Shown here: positions 56,834 to 64,000 of the stretch, piece by piece
Numbering within the stretch: position 1 is the stretch's first letter
How the letters are laid out: each line of letters starts with the position of its first letter
Source: Legionella quinlivanii
GTDB taxonomy: Bacteria; Pseudomonadota; Gammaproteobacteria; Legionellales; Legionellaceae
Length of the DNA: 64,000 bases
Reading direction: 5' to 3'
NCBI RefSeq assembly: GCF_003265995.1
Contig: NZ_MVJN01000002.1
Span: forward strand, 360,422-424,421
The notes under the pieces: generated by a model
The model's input: only the letters and a program-made list of their open reading frames with translations
The model's database searches: none
Told to the model about the DNA's origin: nothing
Made by a program: the position numbers and the translations under genes

Positions 56834-57043
56834 ATGGCAACCAAATCAACGATCTCCAATAAAAAAGACAAAAAAATATCAGATGAAAACCTGAAAAATA
56901 TATCAGGCGGGCTATCTATTAACAATATTCCCGATTATACAAATCCAGACTTTGTCGAGGGAAAAGCCATAAACCCGACAAGTACTAATACGGTGAAACC
57001 AAAGGGAGCCAAAACGTCAAAGGCGACAAAGAAAAAGCCTTGA
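56834..57043 (+). CDS. Double-glycine-leader peptide with Lys-rich tail (3 of 3)
   Basis: A 69-residue peptide. The leader ends KISDENLKNISGG (residues 14-26). The 43-residue core begins LSINNIPDYTNPDFVEG, is different from its neighbour's, lacks Cys and ends KTSKATKKKP. The constant leader, variable core and basic Thr/Lys tail argue for selection on the leader and tail with divergence of the centre. It lies 90 bases before tRNA-Ser(GGA). Confidence 0.75.
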   Translation: MATKSTISNKKDKKISDENLKNISGGLSINNIPDYTNPDFVEGKAINPTSTNTVKPKGAKTSKATKKKP

Positions 57044-57095
57044 TTCTGTTAGGTCAGAGGTGGGCAATCAGAAATTATCACAATTTCTTTGAGGC

Positions 57096-57124
57096 TTGAT
57101 CTTTTATTAAGAAACCGCTATTCT
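57096..57124 (+). promoter_or_regulatory. Sigma-70 promoter of tRNA-Ser(GGA)
   Basis: TTGATC (57096-57101) and TATTCT (57119-57124) are 17 bases apart. The GC-rich TGCGCGC just after the -10 box is the type of discriminator seen at stringently controlled promoters. Confidence 0.75.
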
Positions 57125-57133
57125 TGCGCGCTT

Positions 57134-57218
57134 GGAGAGGTGGCCGAGTGGTTGAAGGCGCACGCCTGGAAAGTGTGTATACGGCAACGTATCGAGGGTT
57201 CGAATCCCTCTCTCTCCG
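57134..57218 (+). tRNA. tRNA-Ser (GGA)
   Basis: GGAGAGG pairs with TCTCTCC (one G-T), discriminator G. The anticodon loop CTGGAAA gives GGA, reading UCC/UCU; the stem is CACGC/GTGTG. A serine-type variable arm and T-loop GGTTCGAATCC follow. CCA is not encoded (AAA follows), unlike the two tRNAs at 37.6 kb, so it must be added by the nucleotidyltransferase. Confidence 0.95.
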
Positions 57219-57285
57219 AAAATCCCCTTTATTTCCTCAGCCTTTAAATCTATAATTTTCACGATAAGAATCTGATTGTAAATTA

Positions 57286-58713
57286 ATGCCTATTCGCTTT
57301 GACAACAGCTTTACCAGACTGGCTCCCCTATTTTATAGCCGATTGCAACCAACACCGGTAGCACGCCCTGAACTGGTACATTTTAATAATTCACTGGCGA
57401 ATCAGCTGGGTCTGGATACTATTGCAGTCGGGGAAATCTCGCTTTATTTTTCCGGGAATAAAATGCTTCCAGGCAGCGAGTCAATCGCCAGCGTCTATTC
57501 TGGCCACCAGTTCGGTTATTATGTATCTCAGCTCGGCGATGGCCGAGCCCACCTGTTGGGCGAAATACTGGATAGGCAACATCGGCGCTGGGATTTGCAA
57601 CTAAAAGGATCTGGAAAAACGCCCTACTCACGTATGGGCGATGGCCGAGCGGTATTGCAATCCACCATTCGGGAGTATCTTTGTTCGGAAGCAATGCATG
57701 CTCTGGGAATTCCCACTAGCCGCGCACTCTGTATTATTGCGACCAACGAGCCGGTATATCGCTATACTGAAGAACCTGGTGCTATTCTCACTCGCGTATC
57801 AGAATCACTCATTCGCTTTGGTCATTTTGAGTATTTTTACTATACCAACCAACTGGATGCGCTTAAACAGTTAGCCGATTATGTATTAGCAAGGCATTAT
57901 CCAGAATGCCCGCAGGATCAATCTGGTTATGAGGAGTTATTCCGCCAGGCCGTATTAAAAACCGCAGAATTAATGGCCCTGTGGCAAGCAGTTGGTTTTT
58001 GTCATGGTGTAATGAATACAGATAACATGTCGATTATTGGATTAACCATTGACTATGGCCCTTTCGGCTTTCTGGATAGTTTTGATTTTAATCATATTTG
58101 CAATAGTTCTGATGAGTCGGGACGTTATGCCTATAATAAACAACCTGCTATTGCCTACTGGAATTTGCAGGCATTAGCTCAAGCGCTAACCCCATTAATT
58201 CCAGTCCATTTATTGCAGGATTCTCTTTCACTTTTTGAAACTCATTTCCAGCGAAACTATCTGGCTCAAATGCGTGCCAAACTGGGGCTTTTTCGAGAAG
58301 ACGAAAATGACAGATTACTCGTCAATCAACTGCTCTCAATCCTTCATGAGCAGTCAATTGACTATACCATTTTTTTTCGCTGGCTTGCCGACAGATCAGG
58401 AAGCAAACCATTATTTTCCTTCATCACAAAAGTGAATGAATGGTTAGAGCAGTACGAACAAAGATTGTCGAGGGAAACTGCCTCTGAAAATGAGCGAAAA
58501 GAAAAAATGATGCTGAAAAATCCCAAATACATTCTGCGAAATTATCTAGCCCAGCAAGCGATAGATGAAGCCTACACTCATCACAATTTTTCAGAAATCG
58601 ATCGCTTGTTTAAACTTCTAAAACTTCCCTATGAAGAACAACAGGATAATACCCCCTACGCCGATTTCCCTCCTGGATGGTCAAAAAAGATTTGCGTAAG
58701 CTGCTCTTCTTAA
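57286..58713 (+). CDS. selO: Protein adenylyltransferase SelO (pseudokinase)
   Basis: Pseudokinase-fold enzyme that transfers AMP from ATP to Ser, Thr or Tyr of protein targets, linked to redox stress. The 475 residues equal the usual bacterial length. Visible motifs are SVYSGHQFGYYVSQLGDGRA, LQLKGSGKTPYSRMGDGRAV, STIREYLCSEAMHALGIPTS, CHGVMNTDNMSIIGLTIDYG and PFGFLD. The C-terminus ICVSCSS keeps a Cys where eukaryotic forms have selenocysteine. It starts 67 bases after the tRNA. Confidence 0.95.
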   Translation: MPIRFDNSFTRLAPLFYSRLQPTPVARPELVHFNNSLANQLGLDTIAVGEISLYFSGNKMLPGSESIASVYSGHQFGYYVSQLGDGRAHLLGEILDRQHRRWDLQLKGSGKTPYSRMGDGRAVLQSTIREYLCSEAMHALGIPTSRALCIIATNEPVYRYTEEPGAILTRVSESLIRFGHFEYFYYTNQLDALKQLADYVLARHYPECPQDQSGYEELFRQAVLKTAELMALWQAVGFCHGVMNTDNMSIIGLTIDYGPFGFLDSFDFNHICNSSDESGRYAYNKQPAIAYWNLQALAQALTPLIPVHLLQDSLSLFETHFQRNYLAQMRAKLGLFREDENDRLLVNQLLSILHEQSIDYTIFFRWLADRSGSKPLFSFITKVNEWLEQYEQRLSRETASENERKEKMMLKNPKYILRNYLAQQAIDEAYTHHNFSEIDRLFKLLKLPYEEQQDNTPYADFPPGWSKKICVSCSS

Positions 58714-58932
58714 TCTTGTCTTAATATTTCCTTAATATAATGAGCGCTCATTCTGTTCCTAATTGCTAATGGGCAGTTTAATAATTTAGAGCTATATTTA
58801 TTAGTACATTTTCTATTTGTTTTGCAGGCATAAAAATGCGCTTTTCATTCTCTGTGCTTTGTCGAAATCCTGCAGCCCTCTTCCAATTCCTTTTATATTC
58901 CCATTTGTTACGAATTTCAGGAGAAGTTAAAA
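58714..58932. other. Intergenic region upstream of the giant protease-like gene
   Basis: 219 bases with no gene. It holds the promoter of the following gene, an AGGAGAAG ribosome site at 58919-58926, and a TGAGCGCTCA palindrome at about 58740-58749. No known effector-gene operator such as a PmrA or CpxR box was recognised with confidence. Confidence 0.4.
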
Positions 58933-61900
58933 ATGCCTGCGCAAACTAAAATCATCGATTCAGTGAATGAATTATTAAAGAAAAAAGGGTTTCAACTTGA
59001 ATTAAATACGGGCGGTGTTTGCGGAGGACTGGCAAGTATTTATGTCAAGTATTTTCTTGAAGGCAGAGAAACTGAATTTTTTGAGATGGAGCGCAAGCTT
59101 GCTAATCCTCCTAAAAATTACAATATGGGTGATGATCCCGACTTTGATAATTTTATTAAAGATGTTGAAATCGCTTTTAACAGCCAGATTTATCATAAAG
59201 GAACCTATCAGGGAGACTTAAATGCAATCCTCAAATTTGATGGTAAGCCAGTAAACAATGAATACAATATTGGTTTAGTGGATACCCGAGTCAAATGGGG
59301 AGAAATACTGGGCTCCATTAAAAACGAAGGACGCGCCTGTTATGTCGCGTCAAATAACCATGCGATTGCTATTTCTTTCTCAAATAATCGCTATGTCGTA
59401 TACGATCCTAATTACGATGAAGATGCCAATAAAAAAATTAATAATACCAAGAGCTTTGACACAGCAGCTAAGGCAATTGAAGAGATTGAGAAATGTTTTG
59501 GTGATGTAAATCCTTCGAACCTTTATCGTGATTACTTGGGAATATCAGTCAGAGCCTTTGCTCACCCCAATGAAAAAAGAGCAGCTGTCTACCCCTCCAA
59601 AGCTGATATTCAAAGAGCGCATTTTGCTACTTCTTCCTCCCTGACACGCAGTATTAACCATCCCAAAGGATACGGTTATGATTCCATGACCTGCGCTATC
59701 AGAGCTAATGACACGGACACTATCCAACACTTAGTTCAACACATGCCGCTAAAAGCCGAACACGCTACCTGCGCAGAAGGTCATACCCGCTATGAGCTGG
59801 CATTGAATATCTTTAAACGTTTAAGCGTCATTGAAGCAGAAAGAGTTATCAGGTACATGCCATTATATGGATCTGCCGATCTGCTCAAGCAAATGCTTGA
59901 TAATTATTTCACCACCAAATCCAATGATCCGAACGCATTTAAGCAAAAATTTGTACACAGCAGCAATCCCACTGTTAAAGCAACAAGCCTTCTCGAATAC
60001 GCGGTTAAAGGTAAAGATAAAAAAAATATAGAGGTGCTTGCCCAGTTTTTAAAGGCTCACTCAATTGATGCCAGTTCCTTCGATATAGATCCAATTATTG
60101 AAGCCTTAAAAAAGAATATTGGAAAAGATAAATCAGGAATACTGGAAAATTTATTCCTTCATTTCCCTGATCTGATCAATGAAAAAATGATTGCGGACTT
60201 ATTAAAAGTCGCCGCAGAAAATAATAGCAGCAAGTCATTAAAGATTTTACTACAGCAAGTTAGCAGACTAGGCTCGGCGAGCAAAGAGTCTATTTTTGAT
60301 GAGAAAATAATATCAAAAATTACCCCAGACAATTTAAAACTCTTGGCCGATGCAAATATTCCCATTCCTCAAAGCCTGTTCGCTACTGCCTTAAATAGAA
60401 AAGAACCCGCTATTTTTGCAACTTGTGTGGGCGCTTTATCCGGGAATGATCCCTGGGTACATTTCCTTAAAAAAGCAGTGGATGGCAAGTTTAAGAAAGG
60501 TGAGAAACTGCCCATTTCGCTTTTTGATGCTGGCAAGCCCTATACCCCATTTAAAGTATTAGCCCGCTTCCCCAACAATAATCACATAATTCTCGATAAT
60601 TGGCCGACCAGAAAGATACCACAATTTACAAAAAATGAAGCGCTATCCTGGGCAGTGGAGTCAGGGAATGTGGAGATTGCCGAAAAATTGCGGCAATCAG
60701 GTGCCGCACTCAAGATTGATACTCTGGAAAAACTGATTGCGGATTATCCAAATCGACAAGACAAAATGTATCACTTTCTCCTTGATCGATTAAAGACATT
60801 AATTGTAGGTCACGAGGAGACCCTGGCAAGCCATGCAGCCCAGGTAATTCATCATGCCAGCTTTCATGAGACTCCCCATGTGTTAAAAGAAGTCGCTGTT
60901 TTATTCAGAGACTCCAGACTTCTCGATCAAAGCCATCTTATCCCGGCTCTGAATCCAGAGATGAAAGCAATGCAGTCAGCCAGTGGAGATGAGCTGATTC
61001 GATTGACTGAAGTTGTGAAACATAAAAAATATCCTGCAGAAAAATATGCTTATCGATGGGCAATTTTGAATAAAGAATTCGAGTTCGCAAGTTCACTTTC
61101 GCAGTGCTTCACAGCAAGTCCCGGCTATTTCTATAATTTATTTCTTGAGGTTAATCGATTAGGTGATGATGAGTGTTTAAATCATCTGTTTATGGAGCAC
61201 TCCAGCCTTCTTGAAAATGTTGATCTTTACAAACAGCTGGAAGAACAAGGCCAGTTCACTCTGTTAAACAAAATTATCCGCCAAAACAAACTAAAAGATG
61301 ATTCCTATCGCCTGCAACTGCTTAATAAGGCTGTTGAACGACATGATGAAAAGCTGGTTGTCGCTTTGTCCAAGTTTGCAAATAGTGGATATTCAACCCA
61401 TGCCACGCCTGTTTATAAAGCATTGGCCGCTCATAATAGCAAAGGGCTTATATTACTACTGGAAAATGGCGCATTGCTAAAAGACATTACCGCCTCTGAT
61501 GTTTTAGATACTTTGGTTAAAACAAACGATATTCAACTGCTCCACAAGGTATTCGAGGACAAGCATTTTCAAAGCCGCTTCTTTGACTCAAATCAGTTAA
61601 TAAAACACCTGGAAAAGCTCTATGAAAAAGGCAATTCTGAGCTGCTAGGTGAATTTAATAAAAAGTTTCCTGAAATTGATTTCAAACGTCTCAAAGATAG
61701 CCCAGATACTTTTAAATTTTCCGCTTTTGGTGAGAATGTCAAAAACATCGATGGCTTATTTGATCAGGCCTGCAGCAATCGATGTCTTACCGTCGTGAAC
61801 TCTCTTCTTGAAACCTATCAACCCAAGGCAAGAGAAAAAGAATCTCTTTTTGAGCGACTGGATGATTTATTCAACGCGCCTTATAGAACAGAAAAAATCA

Positions 61901-64000
61901 GACCTTTTAATCCACAATTGGTGAGACAAAGAAGGCAGGAAAGAGAAAGCATTGAAGCCAAAGAAAGAGATGCCACTTCCGGGGCTAATAAACGCACTCC
62001 CTCAGTACTGAACAGACTGTCATCCGACCAACAAAAAATGATGGCACAGGCGCAATTTCAAGGAAAAACCACACCCTCACTGCAACAGAGGAAATCACTA
62101 AACCCAATTGCAAAACAAGTCCCAGTCAATACCGGAGATGAATCTGTAAAATCAGAGCAGAGAAAATTACCTGATCCGCCGGTAACAAGACATCCTCCCG
62201 TTGATACAAAAGATGATACGCCAATCAATGAGGCGATGAAAAAATACCACTGGCGAAAGGTTTTCGACACTTTGTACGATAAAAAGCTGGGACGTCTGTA
62301 TTCGCTGATTAAAAATGAAAACTACGCTCCATTCGAAGAGTCTCATCGCAAGATTGAGGACGTCATTATCAATCTGCGAACCAGTCAGAAAAATCTACGT
62401 CACTTTGCTGATGTAGCACCCGCTCGTAATGAAAGAAGAGCTTCAGCCAATAGCCTGCTTGAAAACAAGCTGATTCTTCGTGCCCTGGATGAAGACAATG
62501 AAGATAAATTGCTGCCGTTAATGCAACAGATTAAACCTGAGAAGCCTGAAGCCTTAGTAAATGATCGCTCCAGCTCATTAAATGATGAAGTGATGGCACT
62601 TTTTAAAAAATATGCCAAAACGGGTCAGACCAAAGTGATTTCGAATTTATTCTCTTTCTATGAAGCCAATAGCGTTATTCGGCTAGCTTTGGAGAAAGCC
62701 AGACAGAATAAAGAGGAATGGGGAACGTTGGTTGGCCTGCTGCAAAGCTGTACCTATACATCTCCTGAACACTCATCCCCTCCGATTGATAAAGAGCTGA
62801 TATCCGAATTAGAAAAGCATCGAGAGGAACTACTCACTGGCTTTAAAACTGCCGGCAGAGATATCCGCATGGAACTGGTTCAACTTCTGGATAAGAAAAC
62901 TGATTCAGCGCTCGCATGGATTCTGAAAAGCGAACATGAGCAGGTCAACACTTTACTAAATACCGTTGAAGGTGAAATGGTTAAAGCGGAGAGCAGCATC
63001 CCCTCAGCCACGCGAAGCAAGGTGTCTCGCTTTATGGTGGGTCTGGACGAATTTAAGAATACTATTGATAATTTGCAAATTCGGTATAACCGTTTTCTGG
63101 AAACCATTTCCAGCAATGACTATGCTCCAGGTGAAGCTCTCAAAGAATTAACCGCTATTAAAAAAGATTTTCAGGACGGAAAACTTGCGAGTTATTACTT
63201 CACTGATGGAGTCCTTCTGGATCATCTACTGGATAATCTGCCTAAACACAACAAAGACAACATTCAGGATCTTTTGCAGATCAAACAAAAAATTGATCAG
63301 ATGTCACAGACATTCGTAGATTATCTGGAGAGTTTTCAGAAAGCAGGATTTAATGCCAAAACCGCCTTACAGCAATTGGAAGCTATTCACCAGACATTTG
63401 AAAAAGAACAATTGGTTCCTGGCTATTTTGCCGAAGAAAAATGGATTGAAACCCTGTTTGAGCAGCTCGATAAATATAAGCAGAAGACAATAAACGAACC
63501 TCAGATCTTAAGCTTTTTAACTGATCTTTATAAAATAATCAGCGAAGAAGCAGGACCTATTCAAAAAACAACGCAAGCACCGCAGGCTGATCAGCAGAAG
63601 GCTCAGGAAGAGAAAATAGATCAGGCACGGCAGCAAGCCGAGCGCGAAGCACAAGAGCGTGCCAGACAAGAAGCAGAACGACAGGCTGAAGAGATTGCTA
63701 AACAGGAAGTACAACGACAGGCTGAAGAGCTGGCCAAACAGGAAGCAGCGCGGCAGGCTGAAGAGCTCGCCAAACAGGAAGCTGAGCGGCAGGCTGAAGA
63801 GCTCGCCAAACAGGAAGCTGAGCGGCAGGCTGAAGAGCTCGCCAAACAGGAAGCTGAGCGACAGGCTGAAGAACTCGCCAAACAGGAAGCTGAGCGGCAG
63901 GCTGAAGAGCTCGCCAAACAGGAAGCTGAGCGGCAGGCTGAAGAGCTCGCCAAACAGGAAGCTGAGCGGCAGGCTGAAGAGCTCGCCAAACAGGAAGCTG
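58933..64000 (+). CDS. Giant C58-like cysteine protease/ankyrin-like protein, open at window end
   Basis: At least 1689 codons without a stop; the 3' end lies beyond the window. The N-terminal 170 residues carry a putative C58 (YopT/AvrPphB-like) triad: C30 in LNTGGVCGGLASIYVKYF, H143 in YVASNNHAIAISFS and D158 in YVVYDPNYD. The next 900 residues are helical with ankyrin-like pairs (LSWAVESGNVEIAEKLRQSG, TPVYKALAAHNSKGLILLLE). A basic/proline linker, more helices, and from about residue 1573 a coiled coil of 12-residue repeats (AEELAKQEAERQ) follow. AGGAGAAG precedes the ATG. The layout resembles host-directed effectors such as LegA7-type proteins; secretion is inference. Confidence 0.75.
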   Translation, partial: MPAQTKIIDSVNELLKKKGFQLELNTGGVCGGLASIYVKYFLEGRETEFFEMERKLANPPKNYNMGDDPDFDNFIKDVEIAFNSQIYHKGTYQGDLNAILKFDGKPVNNEYNIGLVDTRVKWGEILGSIKNEGRACYVASNNHAIAISFSNNRYVVYDPNYDEDANKKINNTKSFDTAAKAIEEIEKCFGDVNPSNLYRDYLGISVRAFAHPNEKRAAVYPSKADIQRAHFATSSSLTRSINHPKGYGYDSMTCAIRANDTDTIQHLVQHMPLKAEHATCAEGHTRYELALNIFKRLSVIEAERVIRYMPLYGSADLLKQMLDNYFTTKSNDPNAFKQKFVHSSNPTVKATSLLEYAVKGKDKKNIEVLAQFLKAHSIDASSFDIDPIIEALKKNIGKDKSGILENLFLHFPDLINEKMIADLLKVAAENNSSKSLKILLQQVSRLGSASKESIFDEKIISKITPDNLKLLADANIPIPQSLFATALNRKEPAIFATCVGALSGNDPWVHFLKKAVDGKFKKGEKLPISLFDAGKPYTPFKVLARFPNNNHIILDNWPTRKIPQFTKNEALSWAVESGNVEIAEKLRQSGAALKIDTLEKLIADYPNRQDKMYHFLLDRLKTLIVGHEETLASHAAQVIHHASFHETPHVLKEVAVLFRDSRLLDQSHLIPALNPEMKAMQSASGDELIRLTEVVKHKKYPAEKYAYRWAILNKEFEFASSLSQCFTASPGYFYNLFLEVNRLGDDECLNHLFMEHSSLLENVDLYKQLEEQGQFTLLNKIIRQNKLKDDSYRLQLLNKAVERHDEKLVVALSKFANSGYSTHATPVYKALAAHNSKGLILLLENGALLKDITASDVLDTLVKTNDIQLLHKVFEDKHFQSRFFDSNQLIKHLEKLYEKGNSELLGEFNKKFPEIDFKRLKDSPDTFKFSAFGENVKNIDGLFDQACSNRCLTVVNSLLETYQPKAREKESLFERLDDLFNAPYRTEKIRPFNPQLVRQRRQERESIEAKERDATSGANKRTPSVLNRLSSDQQKMMAQAQFQGKTTPSLQQRKSLNPIAKQVPVNTGDESVKSEQRKLPDPPVTRHPPVDTKDDTPINEAMKKYHWRKVFDTLYDKKLGRLYSLIKNENYAPFEESHRKIEDVIINLRTSQKNLRHFADVAPARNERRASANSLLENKLILRALDEDNEDKLLPLMQQIKPEKPEALVNDRSSSLNDEVMALFKKYAKTGQTKVISNLFSFYEANSVIRLALEKARQNKEEWGTLVGLLQSCTYTSPEHSSPPIDKELISELEKHREELLTGFKTAGRDIRMELVQLLDKKTDSALAWILKSEHEQVNTLLNTVEGEMVKAESSIPSATRSKVSRFMVGLDEFKNTIDNLQIRYNRFLETISSNDYAPGEALKELTAIKKDFQDGKLASYYFTDGVLLDHLLDNLPKHNKDNIQDLLQIKQKIDQMSQTFVDYLESFQKAGFNAKTALQQLEAIHQTFEKEQLVPGYFAEEKWIETLFEQLDKYKQKTINEPQILSFLTDLYKIISEEAGPIQKTTQAPQADQQKAQEEKIDQARQQAEREAQERARQEAERQAEEIAKQEVQRQAEELAKQEAARQAEELAKQEAERQAEELAKQEAERQAEELAKQEAERQAEELAKQEAERQAEELAKQEAERQAEELAKQEAERQAEELAKQEA
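63649..64000 (+). repeat. 36-bp in-frame tandem repeat, runs off the window
   Basis: Nearly ten units of 36 bp encode AEELAKQEAERQ and variants. The first two or three (63649-63756) are diverged, and from 63757 the units are almost identical; the last is cut at base 64000. The frame is kept in every unit. This points to recent expansion by slippage or unequal recombination, and copy number may vary between strains or be mis-assembled. Confidence 0.95.

Noticed and set aside
63621..63989. Minus-strand frame rich in ASCLASSSACRS repeats
   Set aside because: It is only the complement of the 36-bp tandem repeat inside the large plus-strand gene.
63649..64000. Possible CRISPR array
   Set aside because: Units are contiguous 36-bp repeats without unique spacers, all in one reading frame.

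Overview
The window reads as a chromosomal segment of a Legionella or very close relative (order Legionellales). The evidence is a moderately AT-rich genome with gammaproteobacterial housekeeping operons, a CsrA paralogue beside rpsF, LuxR regulators with LpnR-like layout, a ProQ/FinO-domain RNA chaperone, and several large proteins that look like Dot/Icm effectors (a C58-type cysteine protease with ankyrin-like helices, an ankyrin protein, a CX5R phosphatase candidate and a nitrilase-like protein). The genus call is inference from gene content; no marker gene was compared.

Layout. 1-8.6 kb is a minus-strand block: cysS (cut by the window edge), glnS, trpA, trpB, trpF, truA and fimV, with overlaps at glnS/trpA, trpB/trpF and trpF/truA. 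8.9-13.3 kb is mostly plus strand: folD, a small PA3496-like gene on the other strand, rlmJ, gloB and an MltD-type transglycosylase. 13.4-14.1 kb is a compact unit in which a GIY-YIG nuclease gene lies between two 61-bp inverted repeats, each holding a REP-like palindrome. Then come a small HTH protein, putA and a YkuD-type L,D-transpeptidase. 19.1-19.9 kb has a 185-bp near-palindrome abutting a ProQ-domain gene. ubiG and a Ung-like gene with an altered active site follow.

21.5-29.5 kb holds a candidate phosphatase effector and an arginine succinyltransferase cluster (M20 hydrolase, astA, astD, astB, then a spermidine-synthase-like gene). 29.5-31.5 kb is the rpsF-rpsR-membrane protein-rplI operon with a strong terminator, and a divergent csrA-like/PAP2 pair. 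33-37.3 kb has a LysM L,D-transpeptidase and a fadB/fadA beta-oxidation pair. 37.5-38.5 kb has tRNA-Ser(GCU) and tRNA-Arg(ACG), followed by a gene-free stretch of repeat fragments.

38.5-64 kb is accessory DNA: a nitrilase-like protein, small and large orphans, LuxR regulators, a GNAT-like protein, a GC-richer gene with a DUF3892-like end, a DASS-type transporter, a 1271-residue ankyrin protein, a Bcr/CflA exporter, a DUF808 protein, tRNA-Ser(GGA), selO, and a giant open-ended protease-like gene that ends inside a 36-bp tandem repeat.

Three points stand out. (1) Three small peptides (one near 40.9 kb, two in tandem near 56.5-57.0 kb) share a double-glycine bacteriocin-type leader and a lysine-rich tail, with no maturation or export gene in view. 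(2) The GIY-YIG unit with long inverted repeats looks like an undescribed type of small mobile unit. (3) A non-autonomous element family with termini CACTGCCATTAAGTTAAG occurs three times, once with a different interior.
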